A DNA stretch of 64,000 nucleotides from Heterocephalus glaber (taxonomy: Eukaryota > Chordata > Mammalia > Rodentia > Bathyergidae), in contig NW_004624882.1 in the NCBI RefSeq assembly GCF_000247695.1, positions 2,141,675-2,205,674 on the forward strand, read 5' to 3'. Of the stretch, positions 24,656 to 37,085 are shown in pieces. Positions within the stretch are counted from its first letter, which is position 1, and every line of letters starts with the position of its first letter. The position numbers were made by a program, and so were the translations under genes. The notes below the pieces were generated by a model. The model had not been told where the DNA came from, made no database searches, and saw nothing but the letters and a program-made list of their open reading frames with translations.

Positions 24656-25173
24656 GTAATATTCATCCTTCACTTTTAAGTGTGTGGAAAGAGTCAATAC
24701 ACGTAAGTTGCCTCCACCAATGTTTCAGAGGTCATGAGGCTGAACGATAGCTAGCTATTCTGAAGCTGGTCCCTGGCATGTTCACTCTGCATATACTGAG
24801 AAAGGGACGGAAGACAGCTTTTAATATAACACAGGACCAGGCTCTGTCACCAAGTCTAGATCTTCAAAGGACCTTTACTTCAGCCTGAAAAACCATCAGT
24901 GTGTGGGACCCTGAGATAAGTAACCTTGGAGGACCCACAGCATAAGAATGGGACATGTTGTGAGCCTTGGATGTGATGGTGTTGCCTAGGGAACCAAGTT
25001 CACAGCTCAGCTCCATCTTGTGTCAATTTGGGACAGATCCCAAAAATGGAGTTCTCTCAGACAGATTCTGTTGAGGTTCCTACCACCTACCACAAGATCA
25101 TGGGAGGAGGGAAAATAAGAAGATGCATGGATCACCCTCTGCAAAGCGACCTTGCCAAGGTCAAGTGGTAGAC

Positions 25174-25680
25174 CAGTGGCTCTCAAATTATTTCATCATC
25201 AGGACCCCCATTGTACTCTTAAAAATAATGGAAGAATTCCCACATTCTTTGTTTGTATGAGTTATGCCTGTCAATATTTACTGTGTTAGACATTAAAATG
25301 GAAAAACATTTAAATAGTTATTAATTCTTTTCAAATGAGGACAATAAACCCCTCACATGTAAACATAAATATAATTTTAATGAAAAACACTTATACCTCC
25401 AAAAGAAATAGAGTGGGAAAAGTGGCACTATTTACATCTTTGCAAATCTCTTTAAGATCTAACTTAAGGCAGACAGCTGGATTTGCTTATCTGCTTCTGC
25501 CCTCAATCTGTTCAGATCTCACACATCATGTATCCTGTGGAAAACTTCACCAAACATTAATGAGATAATGAGATTGAACAAAGAAAATAAAGTCTTAGTG
25601 TAATAAGAAAAGTAATTGTGACCTTGTGACCTCGTGGGTGAGTTTTAACTAACTGGCAGCAGGACTTCGGAGACCAAACG
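25174..25680 (+). mobile_element. hAT-type DNA transposon relic
   Basis: Starts CAGTGGCTCTCAAATTATTT, continues CATCAGGACCCCCATTGTAC and GGCAGACAGCTGGATTTGC, TCTGCTTCTGCCCTCAATCT. This matches, from memory, a long mammalian hAT element whose consensus starts CAGTGGCTCTCAAACTTT. The right end is not sharply defined. Confidence 0.65.
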
Positions 25681-28600
25681 CCTGTGTTTTCTTTCAAGCA
25701 ATCATACATTATTGTATCCTGACATAGTTGAAATACACACATTAGCTCAACTTAAGATGAAATTAAGACACTTCACTTGGGGTCATATACTTAATCTATC
25801 TCTTCAATTCAAGTCTTGAGTCTTCTTTTTTTCCCCTACTCAGTCAAAATTCTCACTTAGTCTTGACACTAAATCCAAATATCTACTCAGTCCACTGTTG
25901 CCAAGTGCTCACAAGTAATCAGAGCATAGCGTATCTGGCACAGGTGACCTGAGCTCTCACCCAAGCCCACCCTGATGTTATATGGAACATTTCCTATGCA
26001 TCCTAGCAGAGATCCAATCTCAGGACCCAGTAGCCAGAAGTAGATTATGGAGAAATCACAGGTAGAAGGGTGGTAAAAGTCAGAACATCACACACCACTT
26101 ACAAGAAAGCTAGTCAATTTCTCTAAATGAAAATCTGCTATCGTTCCTCATTTCTGGCAACCCTATCTCTCCTTTCTCTCTTCCCTCAATCACTGGGAAT
26201 TGTACTTTACTTTTGAGGAAAATTTAGTTGAGGAAAATTTAGCTTTCATCCTGAGTTCATAATTCCCACTCTTCAAAAGCAAACTCAAGATTGGTGACTA
26301 CTGCTGTTCCTTTGCATGTCCCTTGGAGAACGCCACTCATTTGGTTACACCTGGAATGACTCATTGAGAATGAAGTGTGATTACAAATGGTCTTCACTCA
26401 CAGAGTTTGAGATGATCTCAAAGAAGTCCTGTAATTGCACTCCTGTGACTATGACCATGACCCACATTCTTCTCCTACAGATACATTTACTCATGATATC
26501 CCCACAGTGTCCATGAATTGGCCACACTTGGCACTGTGGTCTGAGAAGTGGAGCTGATCCCATCATTAAAGCCCATATTCTGTTGCATATTATTTCCAGA
26601 CAATGGCATCGAATTCATTGTATTCCTGCTTGTCTTTTCTATGTTTGAGGAAGTTCTCACATCACCACTGTCTTTGCTTCTCCAGGCAAAAAAAAAAAAA
26701 AAAGCCTATCAACTTCTTTAAATTGAAGCTCACAATTTATTTCCTTTCCTTTTCATCATTTGCTTAGCTTTCTGTAGACCCGCTCTAATTCTTCTGATGC
26801 TCTTTTAAATTCGCAGCCCCATATTGCAACCAGCCTCTAATAAGTCTGATTTTTAACCATGTAACATACAGTAAGAATTAATTCCTAATTTTTCCTTTTA
26901 TATTGATGATATATTAATTTTAAGATTAAATTAGCAAATCCTCTTCTATATCATGGTAAACTGAAATTAGACAACAGTCAAAAAACAGCTGAAGGTACTA
27001 AACCTAAAATCTTTTATATTACTCATTGATGAATCTCAAACACATATACTGTATCAAACTTTTCATGGTGGAATGTTTGGGACCTATGTCCCAATGTTTA
27101 GGACCTACAAGTGACTCTATTCCAATTCCCCTTGAAAAGGGAGTACGAGGTGTTTATACTATTGTGGACCCAATTCTGGACACATTGCTGTAGACCAAGG
27201 ATGAATATTTGACCTATGGTCAACCACCACTGTCCAACTCAAGACTAGCTAAATCCTTTTATCTGAGAATCTGAATGGGGAGTTACAGCAAATGCACCCA
27301 GTTACCGGTGGTTGGGGGGCACAGTCCTAAGGTTGAGGTCTTTTAAAGCTTGTTAAAGAGAATAGACAAAGAGAAGCAGAAATGTGAGAGGTCTGGGATT
27401 GCTAACAAGGGTGAAGAGACACAAGGAAAGAGTTGTCACTCTCAGTGGTTTCCATCTTTCCATTCCCACGAAGTGTGGCCACATTTTGATTCATGGATCT
27501 GAGCAACTGCACAGTACAAATGTTCTATAATTCCCTTCTTTACACAGCTAGTTTGAGCAGATTTCTAATTCTTGCAACCACATGATTTCCAGCCAAGATC
27601 ATTGCCACCGGATGGCACAGGCCTGAGAGGCATGATGCTTCCTGTCTGACATTGCCTGGCCATCCAAGGCCACCCTGCCCCGCCCCCACTCCTCAGTGGC
27701 AGGTGTTCTCATTGACTTCCCGCAGGCACCCACAGGAGGTCTTTCTGCTTCTATTGACAATGACAATGCCCCAACAGGGACTTGGAAATGATTTTGGTCA
27801 TTACTAGATCTGTTAACAGGCAGCAGTGACCTGCTGCAGACTCACATTTTTTTACATAAAGCATTTAGTAATTTGATGTTTAAAAAAAAGTGGGACAAGA
27901 ATACTTCTAAGCACGTTTTAGAAATGTCTGGCTCCTTTTCCAGGCCCTCAAGTGCATACTTAACAGGTCAGTCAATGGCTCTCAATGAAGACAGTTCCAG
28001 TGGATAATTCCACTCACTAGTATGTACACAAGGCAATAATAAAGTGTAAGAATTGAAATTAGGAAAGGGTGAGTATTTAGGTCAAAAAGAGCCAAGTAGG
28101 CTTTGGGGAGGAGACAGATTTTGATGTGGTACTAAGGGTTTTTAGAAGTCAGTAAAAAACAATTTTGAACATGCTGTAATTCTCCTTGTGCTCATTTTTC
28201 CTTACCAGTGTATGTTAGTTATGTAAAGAACAAAAGTATTCTAAACATAACAAAAACAAAATAACTGACCCATATGAAATAGAGTGTAAGAAATAGGAAA
28301 AGAGCATATCAAGCAGCAAAAGAAGCAACAGATACTGCTTAACATGCCCAGGAAACAAAAGAGTTGAAGTATAGATATGGAGAAGAACATTGGGTAAAAT
28401 CTGACAAATGAATCGCAATAATCTAGGTTCCAGGGAACGAGGGGTGATATGAGCTGCATGAGAAAAGGAGAAACAGCCACCATGCCTGAGCCATAGGGGA
28501 AGCACGTTGGCACAGAAAGTGGGGCCAAATCACAGGGTGGGGGTGCTTCTGAGCTTTGACTTAATCTGGAAGCCAGTTGGCATGATATTTGGAAGTGCAA

Positions 28601-30581
28601 TGACAATGTGTCCTTTGGGGGGGGGGTCTGGTTCAGTATGCTCGAAGGGGAACAGTGAAAGAGTATATGAAAACATTAGGCTATGGCTGCAGGAATGTGG
28701 GCTGAAACGAGAAAGACCTGCACCAGGATGGTGGCCACAGAAATGCAAAGAAAGGATTGACTTTGAGCAACACCTGCAATAAAGATTATGTGCATGGTGA
28801 CTAATTTAGCATAGGGGAAAAAAGAAAATAGAGGAATTTCACATTATGCAATGAACACATATAGTAACGGGTATACATTCACTGATGTTATTATGTCAGA
28901 GAAGGGTCTTATTTTGTCAGCTACCAAAACAGAATCAAGGAATGATGTACACAAAGAGAATTTGTTGTAAGAATAGCAAGAGCTCCCAGGATCAATGGGG
29001 ACTTGGACAGTCTGGCTTGCATCAACAATGTCCTGTTGTCGCAAGCAGTCTTTCTAACCTGAGCTCCATGAGAAAAGAAAGCTCCACCGCCCTACAGCAC
29101 ACCTCACATATAATGACTTCCCTCCTCTCCTACGCATGTATGTGCCATCTCAGGCAGAATTGAGCAACTTGTCACTCAAAGCATTTTTAGTTTCTGTGGT
29201 TCAAATGAGGTACCCCAGCTGAAAAGGGCTACCTAGGGGCTGAGCAGAAGTCACCTCAGCAAGGAGGTCCCTGTCACACACCGATCAGTGCCTTCATTGG
29301 TGTATTACTGCTTCACTAGTGCTTAGGATTTAGTCTCCAGAGTGTGGCAAGAGTTCAAGTATCTGAAAATCTTTAAAAGATCTGCAAAAGATCAGTGAGG
29401 GCTTCTAAGCCCAGCTCATGTCCTTGCCCCAAAACTGACCCCATGCAAAGAGCTTAGCATGTTGGGGAAATGATGACAAGCATGACAGGGCCAGGGATAG
29501 TGAGACTGGGGGTTAATGGCAGAAGATGAAGTGGGACACATGAACAGGATGCCAAGGGCCTGAGATATGCTTTTAAAAAAGTGTTCAGACATTACCCTTC
29601 AGGCCCTGCAAAGTCACTGAAGTTAGAAAAGTTTGAAAGTGACATGACACGAGGAGACTTGTTTGTCACAGTAGGAAGATAGATGGGAGATGAGTTCTAA
29701 GAAGGAAAGCCTAGAAGAGTAAGGAAATGACTATCTATATGATACGTTAGGAACAATGAACCATTCATCCAGGAGCCTATTACATAAATCAAGATTCGGA
29801 AATGTTTCAGTGACTAGCATAGAGAGGCACAGCTTGCCACGGAAGAGTGAGGATTGAAACCACCAGGGAACAGGGAAATCATCCAGGAGTAAATTTAAAT
29901 CGGGTGATAAATGATAAGGTCTGGCAAAAAAAGGAAGTGTCAGTAACAGTGGGGAGGAGATGATATTGTAGGAATGACAATAAATCTAAGAGATGGGACA
30001 TGAGTTAATCTCAGATCTATTACTCTATCTGGATATGTGTGATATAAAGGAAGAGTAAAAAGAAGCCAGCTCTGGGGAATATTCAGAGTTAGAGGATGAA
30101 AAGAACCAACAGGAGGGAGAGGGGAACAAGAAGAGAATGTCAAACGCATAGCCCCATGCGGGGTGACATGCAACAGTGAAGGAAAGAAACAACTAAGAAT
30201 GAGAAAGCAATCACAAAGACCAGAAATATCCATCCCAAAAATATTACACATCTCATTTCTGTTCCAAGACATCCCTCAGATCCTGGTCTCATAAAAAACA
30301 AACAAACAAAAAAATCAAATGATCTCCTTGAAAATTTATTCAAATAGCATAATCTTCTGTCCTTGCTTCCTTTCATCAAAATATTATTTACTCTTCAAGT
30401 ATTTTACCTTGATATCACTAAAATATAATAGAGATGAAAAATTACCTCTATATATCTTCGACCTGGTCTACCACCATTAGGAATCAATCTATCCCAAAGA
30501 ATGACTTAAAAATGAATTCAAGACTGATTATGGCTCTATTGCTCATAGTATAAACAAAGTAGAACAAAACCAAAAAAGGTA
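25681..30581. other. Long stretch without recognised genes or SINEs
   Basis: AT-rich unique-looking sequence. A poly(A) run lies at 26688-26703 and a G run at 28618-28627. No exon, SINE or LTR was recognised; short open frames (for example near 28507-28782) have no detectable signature. Confidence 0.4.
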
Positions 30582-30672
30582 GAGCCGAGGGTATAGCTCA
30601 GTTGCAGAGCAGGTTCTCAGTATGTGCAAGGCATTGAGTTCAACCCCTGAGAGCAAAAACAAACAAAACAAC
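30582..30672 (+). mobile_element. ID SINE
   Basis: GCCGAGGGTATAGCTCAG and GAGTTCAACCCCTGAG with an (AAAC)-type tail. Confidence 0.88.
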
Positions 30673-30996
30673 CCAGAAAACAGCTGACAAGTGAGCAAGG
30701 CCAGGATATTGTTACATGTACTATGCTATAGCAATATCCTGCATCATCAATCAAGTAGATGCATAGAAAAATTTATGGGAATTAAGGAAACAGAAAAATA
30801 AACCTGCATACACCAGCACAAAAATTGGAAGGGGTCACAGAATCTTATAGATAATTAAGATTACATCTAAGAAGTTATTTTGTATTTTATTATCTGTTAC
30901 ATTGTTATTTATACATTCATTTTTAAATTATTAAAAATGGAAAAAACATAGGACAATTATTTCTGGTATGCCAGTATAATGAGGAAATAATTTTCT

Positions 30997-31100
30997 GGGC
31001 TGGGAGTGCGGCTCAGTGGTAGGACACTCACTTCACACATGTGCAAGGCCCAGGGTGCCATCCCCAGCACTATAATTAAAGAAGGAAAAGAAAAAGAATT
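30997..31100 (+). mobile_element. ID SINE
   Basis: GGGCTGGGAGTGCGGCTCAG, then GCAAGGCCCAGGGTGCCATC and CCCCAGCAC with an A-rich tail. Confidence 0.88.
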
Positions 31101-32036
31101 TCCATTTCTTAGAGTAAATTGCCATAGGTAAAATTTTATGGTGAAATGTCACTGAGTAAGTAAGGAGCTTATGCAGGGTACTCTTAGGAGCCAAAAATCA
31201 AAATGGCCCAGTAAGGATCATTTTCCAATATAAAAAGATGAAATTAAAATATGAAAAAATGCTTAAAGACTAAAAATATTATTTTATAATCTGCTCAGAA
31301 AGATAATAGGGCTATATTATTTACATAGAAACAGTAAATAATAAGAACAAACGTGGAAGGCTTTTTTTATTCATTTATTGTGAAATGGGAATTCATGTTT
31401 ATTTGATGATCATGAGACTTATCATAAAACATTTTCAAGAAGAGAGCATATGATTTTTTAAAAAAATGCTTTGAGCCTCATTTTCCATCCCCAAAGACAG
31501 ATAGAAAAAAATAGTCACAGAGAGGGAACAAGGAAAAACAATTTAAGTTTATGAAGAGAACAGGTGAATATTTTGGAAAATGAGGAGTGACAGTTGGGAG
31601 GAAAGAGAAAAAATGGCTAACAGGAGGAAAAATTATTGCACCAAGGCTCTGTAACATATAACAACTATAGGAAGCAAGATATTTTAAAGGTGAACTTGAA
31701 TGAGAACATGACTATATGAAAGAAAATTCCCAGTTGGTAGCATAAAAAGTGGAAAAGATATTTCAAAAAATTACAAAGAGATTAAAGGACAGGAAAATAT
31801 TGGAGCCATTTAAAGTTATACATATAATTTAATGTTCTCGTGTAATTCTTTCATTTTTTTTAAAAGGAGAAAATGCTTTATAACTCCAAAGATTTATATA
31901 AAAAGTTCTCTTTTGATAATTTCCAAATTATTCCAGTATCACATTGTCATTAATATAGGGTTTTTCAAAACTCTTGGTTACAAGTGACAGTACTACAACT
32001 CAGATTAGCCTAAGTCTCCCAAAAGTGAATGTGCTT
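31101..32036. other. AT-rich stretch with no recognised gene
   Basis: No SINE, LTR or exon recognised; possibly old LINE sequence, but I see no diagnostic string. Confidence 0.35.
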
Positions 32037-32899
32037 ATTGTGGTAGGCAGAATAATGCTCCGCCCAACCCCAAAATGGCCATGCTGTCATCCTGAGAATC
32101 TGAGAATATATTTCTTTATATACCCAAAAGGGCTTTTGCTGATATGATGTTACAGATTTTGGGATGAGCTGATTATCTTGGAGTATCTAGGTAGGCCCAG
32201 TTTAATCACCATGGCCCTTTTAAGGGAAAAAGGGAGGCAGACTGGAGAGTCAAAGTTGGAGAAAGGAATATGATTATAGGAACAATGGTTAGAGTGATAC
32301 AGAGCCACAAGCCAAAGAATGTAGGCAGTTCCATACAGCTGGAAAAAGCAAGGAAATGGGTTTTTCCCTAGATCCCCCAGGAGAAACATGGCTCCGCAGA
32401 CTCAGTTTAGACATCTGACCTCCTAACCATAAGGTAATGTGTTTTTTTAGGTCACTAAGTGTTCTTATTTATATCTAGATGTTTCCAAAAGCCTCCTGTG
32501 CTCATAGGTGGGACTTTTGGGAGGTGATTAAATCATGGGTTCATGATACTCATCAGTGGATTAGTTTATAGCTAAATGTGATGTGTGGGATGTTGGGAGT
32601 GAAGCCTGATCAGATGAAGTGGGTCACTGGGGGTGTGGCCTGGAAGGGAAAATCTCCCCCGCTAATCTCTCTGCTTCCAGCTGCCATGGCATGAGCTCTG
32701 TCTCTTTTGCTATGCCCCTCTGCCATGCCTCCCTGCCTTGGAGCCAGCCGATTGTAGACTGAAACCTCTATAAACTGTGAGCCAAAATAAACCTTTCATT
32801 CTTTAAGTTGTGGGTGACAGGTATGTCACAGAGACAAGAAAGTGATTTAGACACTAATCTTGTGGTAATCTGTTATAGCATCAGTAGGAAACAAATATA
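32037..32899 (+). mobile_element. MLT1-type MaLR LTR, interrupted by a younger LTR
   Basis: The LTR-like body starts GGTAGGCAGAATAATGCTCC, has TTTTGCTGATATGATGTTAC and GGTAGGCCCAGTTTAATCAC, and reaches GGTCACTAAG at 32459. Its expected 3' end (TTGTGGTAATCTG ... AGTAGGAAACAAATA) reappears only at 32859-32899. The 394 bp between them are a second LTR. ERVL-MaLR solitary LTR, non-coding. Confidence 0.85.
32460..32853 (+). mobile_element. MaLR-like LTR nested in the MLT1-type LTR
   Basis: Runs TGTTC...GACA with flanks CTAAG (32455-32459) and CTAAT (32854-32858), a 5-bp target duplication with one mismatch. It carries GGTCACTGGGGGTGTGGCCT, GAAACCTCTATAAACTGTGA and GCCAAAATAAACCTTTCA (polyadenylation signal AATAAA). 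The same family recurs at 36093, 38966, 51712, 55116 and 62414. No internal viral genes. Confidence 0.9.
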
Positions 32900-33502
32900 C
32901 TGATGGTACTGAGAAGTTTGGGGGTATAGCTAACTTGTAGCCAGTTCAATCAAAGGGCTCCAATGATGCTGTGAATCTGTCTACTACAACAATGTCTAAG
33001 CAATGCTCTCTGCCATGCTGGTCTCATTTTCAGGCAGGTCCTCCTCACCTCATGGAAAAGAAAACTGACCTGGTTACAGGTAGTTTGAGGATTTCCTTTT
33101 CCTTCATTAATAGGGATCCCTTTGTGTCCTTGGTGGTCCTGCTTAATGATAGTAACCCAAGAAGAAAATCAAGAACATTTCCACCAAAAACTTCAGGAGA
33201 AATCTCATTAGCTAGACCCAGGCCACACCATTTCTTTGAATTTATCATTTAGCTAGGGGTTTGCACTACTTTTAATTGGTCAGGTCATGGTCATCCCATT
33301 CCTGTGGTTGGGATGGGGTTAGGGAGTGTTGGCCTATAGAAACCATATGGACTTGGGCTCCTACAAAAAAGAGGTGCTGTTACTAGAAGAGGGAAAGGGT
33401 AAAGATATTGAATAAATAAGAAACATAGATACCGCCAAGTTAAAACATAACATACTATTTTAAGACACATATTCAATATTTGATAAAAAATGGATTTTTG
33501 TT

Positions 33503-33598
33503 TATTTTTGCTGTGTGGGTGTGTTGCTGAGGATCAAACACAGGGCCCCTCTCATGCTAGGCAAGCACTCTACCACTGACCTACATCTCTAGCCCCCC
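33503..33598 (-). mobile_element. ID SINE
   Basis: Reverse orientation: GGATCAAACACAGGGCCCC followed by CTACCACTGACCTACATCTC and a T-rich end. Confidence 0.87.
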
Positions 33599-33599
33599 T

Positions 33600-35225
33600 A
33601 AGTTTTAATCTGCTGCTGTAACTTCCTCTGGATATCGATTATATGATTTTTAAACATTATTATAAAAAGAAGCTTCAGATTTTGATTAAATTTCTGATTT
33701 CATTAATACCTTTAATCTCACTCCCTAATTGTGCATATGGTTCCATAATATATACTATACTACCAAATGAATCTGGCAGTTCAGCAGTTAGAAGGACAAC
33801 TATTGTTTTAATAACAGGTAAAATAATTACAAGGAGCAATGTCTAAGTGGCACTGCTTTCAATCCAAGGCAAGGTTGCCTTCACAAGGACACTATCACGG
33901 TTCAAATGGGGCTTGCAATGCTAGAGTAGCAGAATTCTGAGAGGCTGATGCTTGGTAGAGTCTGATGGCCAAGCTACTGGATCTCCTCCTTCCTTTATTG
34001 ACCCCTTAGCATACAGCCCTCACTTCCTGATATAAAAGCCTGGTTACACCCAAGGAAAAGTGGCAATGGTGATGAAGGTTTCATGAAGGTAGTGGAGCCC
34101 CCAAAGCCAAACTTACCCCCAGGGTGTTGCTCTCCCAAAGTATCTTATAAAGCAATTTCAGTGGTTCCACTCTTTGCAAGGTATCATCTAAAATCTCCGG
34201 TAAACAAGATCAACTCTGATCCTACTATGGGAGTGGGAAAGGATTTAAATTTACTCGGAAGACTTCCTGGGTAGCATGTGGGTTTGAAGGCTGATCTGTT
34301 ATCTCTTGCACCCTCATCTTGCCTATCTTTCTTCCACAGTTCCTAGCACTTAGGCAGATCTCAATAAATAATTACTGAATGAATGAACTGGCGTCAAACT
34401 GTTGCCCTTTCTCACTCGTTGAATATAAATTTAACTTTATGGTTATACAAAAAAGACACAGCTATTCTTTTTAATTCTGGTTCTGTATTTTTATCATCAT
34501 CAACATGCATTTGATGTTTGCTGCTTTCAAATATTACATTTGTATTAAGGGTCTGAAGCAGGGGTTAAGTGAAATATGAAGGGAGTTATAAGCAGAAAAG
34601 ATTGGGACATTGCTGCAACTGCAAATAAGCACAGACATATGTATACATGAGTACAACATGCATGTGCACACCCAGACAGAGGATATTCAAGGTAACACAG
34701 ATTTTAAATGTCTAAGAAATGCAGACTGGGTTGCAGCCAGCAAAAATGTCATTCTCCTCCTTAATGGAAGGATTAATAAATCAAAACCATGAATTATATA
34801 TGAAGTCTCACCCAGGATCTCAGTTATTTTTAGCACAAAAGACTAACATGATGCTGCAGGTACAGTTTGTGCCAATGCCATAATCTGAGGAGCAAGTGCC
34901 AAGGAAAGCAGGGCCGGGATGTCTCAATCAACGACAGCAGAGACAAAAACCCAGCATATTCCAGAAGACAGAGACAGCTTTGCTCATGTGCAAAATCGGA
35001 TGGCAAATGGGATGGAAGGAGTCACAAGTGTGGGAAGGGAACTTCTCTAGCATACTGATAATGATGCAAATAAGTGCACTAGGTCTAAGTGGGCTCTTCT
35101 TGTCAAAAGAAGGAAGGTAATTCGCAGCTGGGATTTTAACTTCCCTTCACAAAAGAAGGCCACTGTGGGAAACAAAAATGAAGGCAGATAATTAGCACTT
35201 GACAAAGCTATGTCAAGTATACAGG
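33600..35225. other. Stretch without recognised gene
   Basis: AT-rich. A short L2/MIR-like string AATAAATAATTACTGAATGA lies at about 34362-34381. No SINE or exon recognised. Confidence 0.35.
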
Positions 35226-35229
35226 GTAA

Positions 35230-35405
35230 AGATAAGTCTACAGACTCAGGACTTCAAATCCAGGCCTGCCAATTACTCTGTGTTGTCTTGGCCAAATAGT
35301 TAATGTCTAGACACCTTTGCTTTTGTCTGTAAAATAATAGTCACAACTGTTTCACAAGGTTTTGAGGAATCAGTGAAGTGACATATAGTATTTACCATGG
35401 GTCTA
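35230..35405 (+). mobile_element. MIR fragment
   Basis: CAAATCCAGGCCTGCCAATT, then TTGGCCAAATAGTTAATGTC and CTGTAAAATAATAGTCAC follow the MIR core. Confidence 0.65.
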
Positions 35406-35624
35406 GAGAAGAGGAGAGCATGAATGTGCCCCCACATTGACGTTTAAAATTATTTAGCAATATAACAATTTCATATGTGCATGTATAAAACATTCAGTAT
35501 ACATTAAGAGGTTTAACCACATACATTATATAATGATACAAATCTAGGCCCCATAGATATTAAATAGTATTCAGTCAACTTGCAGGACAGTCACTAAAGA
35601 AAGGCTGCTATTCAGCAAAGACAG

Positions 35625-35792
35625 GAGCCAGGCATGGTGGCATGCCTATAATGCCAGCTATTTGGGAGACTGAGGCAGGAGGCTGGAAAGCCTGGGCAAT
35701 TTCGTGAGAACCTGTCTTACAATAAAATAATAAAAAGAGGAGGGAATGTAGTTCAGTGCTCCCTAGGTTCCATCCTCAGTACTAGGAAAAAG
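35625..35792 (+). mobile_element. B1-dID composite SINE
   Basis: B1 half with an internal deletion (GAGCCAGGCATGGTGGCATG ... AACCTGTCTTACAATAAAAT) and a shortened ID half (GGGAATGTAGTTCAGTG ... CCATCCTCAGTAC). Confidence 0.87.
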
Positions 35793-36092
35793 ACAATTCT
35801 GAAAAGAGGAAATTTATAAGGTATTGTCTCACCACATGTCCCCTGGCCTTTACTGCCACAAATACTGAACCCAGACTATAGCTTGCCTACTGATTACCAT
35901 AATTACACCTTAACATTAAAATATCAATCACAAGTTAATAAATTAAGCTGCCAGAAACCTACAAAAGGAAGAGATTAAAAACAATCATCTTTCTACTGGA
36001 AGAATACTCATTGAATATTCACCAAAATGTAAATCTTAGTATTTTATCTAAGAAGGTGGGGGAAGAAAGGAGCCTGAAAATTAGTGTTTGAC

Positions 36093-36479
36093 TGTTATGG
36101 TTTAAATCTAAAATGTCCTCCACAAGTCTCAAGTGGAAGGTGTGGAAGGTGACTGGATCATCTGGGTGCTATAATCCTCAGTGGATCCATCCAATTCAGT
36201 GGCTGAATGTGTTAGGAGGTGAAACCTGGTGGAGGTGGGTCACTGGGGGTGACCTGGAAGTGTATATTCTTGTCCCTGGGTCCTCCCTTCCTCTCTGCCT
36301 CCTGGCTTCATGGTTTAAACACCTTTTCCTCTGCCATGCCCTTCCTCTATGCATTTCTGCCCTGGAGCCAGCTGACTTTGAACTGAACCCACTGGGAAAT
36401 GTGAGCAAAATAAACCTTGCCTCCTTCAAGTTGTATGCATTGAGCATTTTGTGCCAGCAATGAGAAAATAACTGATACA
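36093..36479 (+). mobile_element. MaLR-like solitary LTR
   Basis: Begins TGTTATGGTTTAAATC and ends TGATACA. It contains GTGGGTCACTGGGGGTGACC, TCTGCCATGCCCTTCC, GGAGCCAGCTGAC and GCAAAATAAACC. No clear 5-bp duplication is left. Same family as 32460-32853. Confidence 0.85.
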
Positions 36480-36489
36480 ACTGCTCTGG

Positions 36490-36588
36490 TTTTTTTTTGT
36501 TTGTTTTTTTTCTTTGGTACTGGGGATTGAACTCGGGTCCTTGTGCTTGCGCAGCAGGCGGCAAAACCACTGAGCTAAATCCCCGGCC
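36490..36588 (-). mobile_element. ID SINE, young-looking subtype
   Basis: On the minus strand GGGCCGGGGATTTAGCTCAG, GCCTGCTGCGCAAGCACAAG and GAGTTCAATCCCCAGTACC, with a T/G-interrupted tail. Flanks CTGCTCT / CTGCTTT suggest a short target duplication. Confidence 0.92.
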
Positions 36589-36596
36589 CTGCTTTC

Positions 36597-36745
36597 TGCT
36601 TTTTAAATAAAGTTTTATTGGAACATAGCCACAGGCTTTTGTTTACATATCCTCTATTGGCTATTTTGGAACTACAATGGGAGAGTTGAGTAGCTATCAC
36701 AAACCCTAAAACAGTCACACTTTACAAAGTTTACTAACCCCTGAA
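36597..36745 (-). mobile_element. hAT-like relic (same family as 4348)
   Basis: AAATAAAGTTTTATTGGAAC, ACAATGGGAGAGTTGAGTAG and the end GTTTACTAACCCCTG are the reverse-strand form of the family. Confidence 0.75.
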
Positions 36746-36889
36746 TTAGTCTAAAGAAAATTCTCAAGCACGGTTGCCCATTATGAAATGCTTATTATAA
36801 TTGGGCCACTCGCTAACTGAGATGGCTTGAACTTTTAACTCTTAAACTGTCTTATTTCCAAAAATTCATAATAACAACAATAATCTTTG

Positions 36890-37085
36890 TGGAATGTTTA
36901 CTATGCACCAGTTACTCTTCTATGTGCTTTACATATATTAACTAATTAATGTAGTCCTAATAACAGCTCTGAAGCCTATATTCTATGATCATTGCTATAG
37001 TACACAGGAGGAAACTGACTCATAGAATTTGAAGCAGGAACAGACCCCAGAAAATCCGAGTTGTAGGCCTACATTCTTAATCATG
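36890..37085 (+). mobile_element. MIR fragment
   Basis: TTTACTATGCACCAGTTAC, GTAGTCCTAATAACAGCTC, GAGGAAACTGACTCATAG and CCTACATTCTTAATCATGGA in MIR order. Confidence 0.7.

Noticed and set aside
28241..28606. 121-codon minus-strand open frame with hydrophobic runs
   Set aside because: Phe/Ser/Leu-rich translation typical of T-rich intergenic DNA; no signal peptide or family signature.
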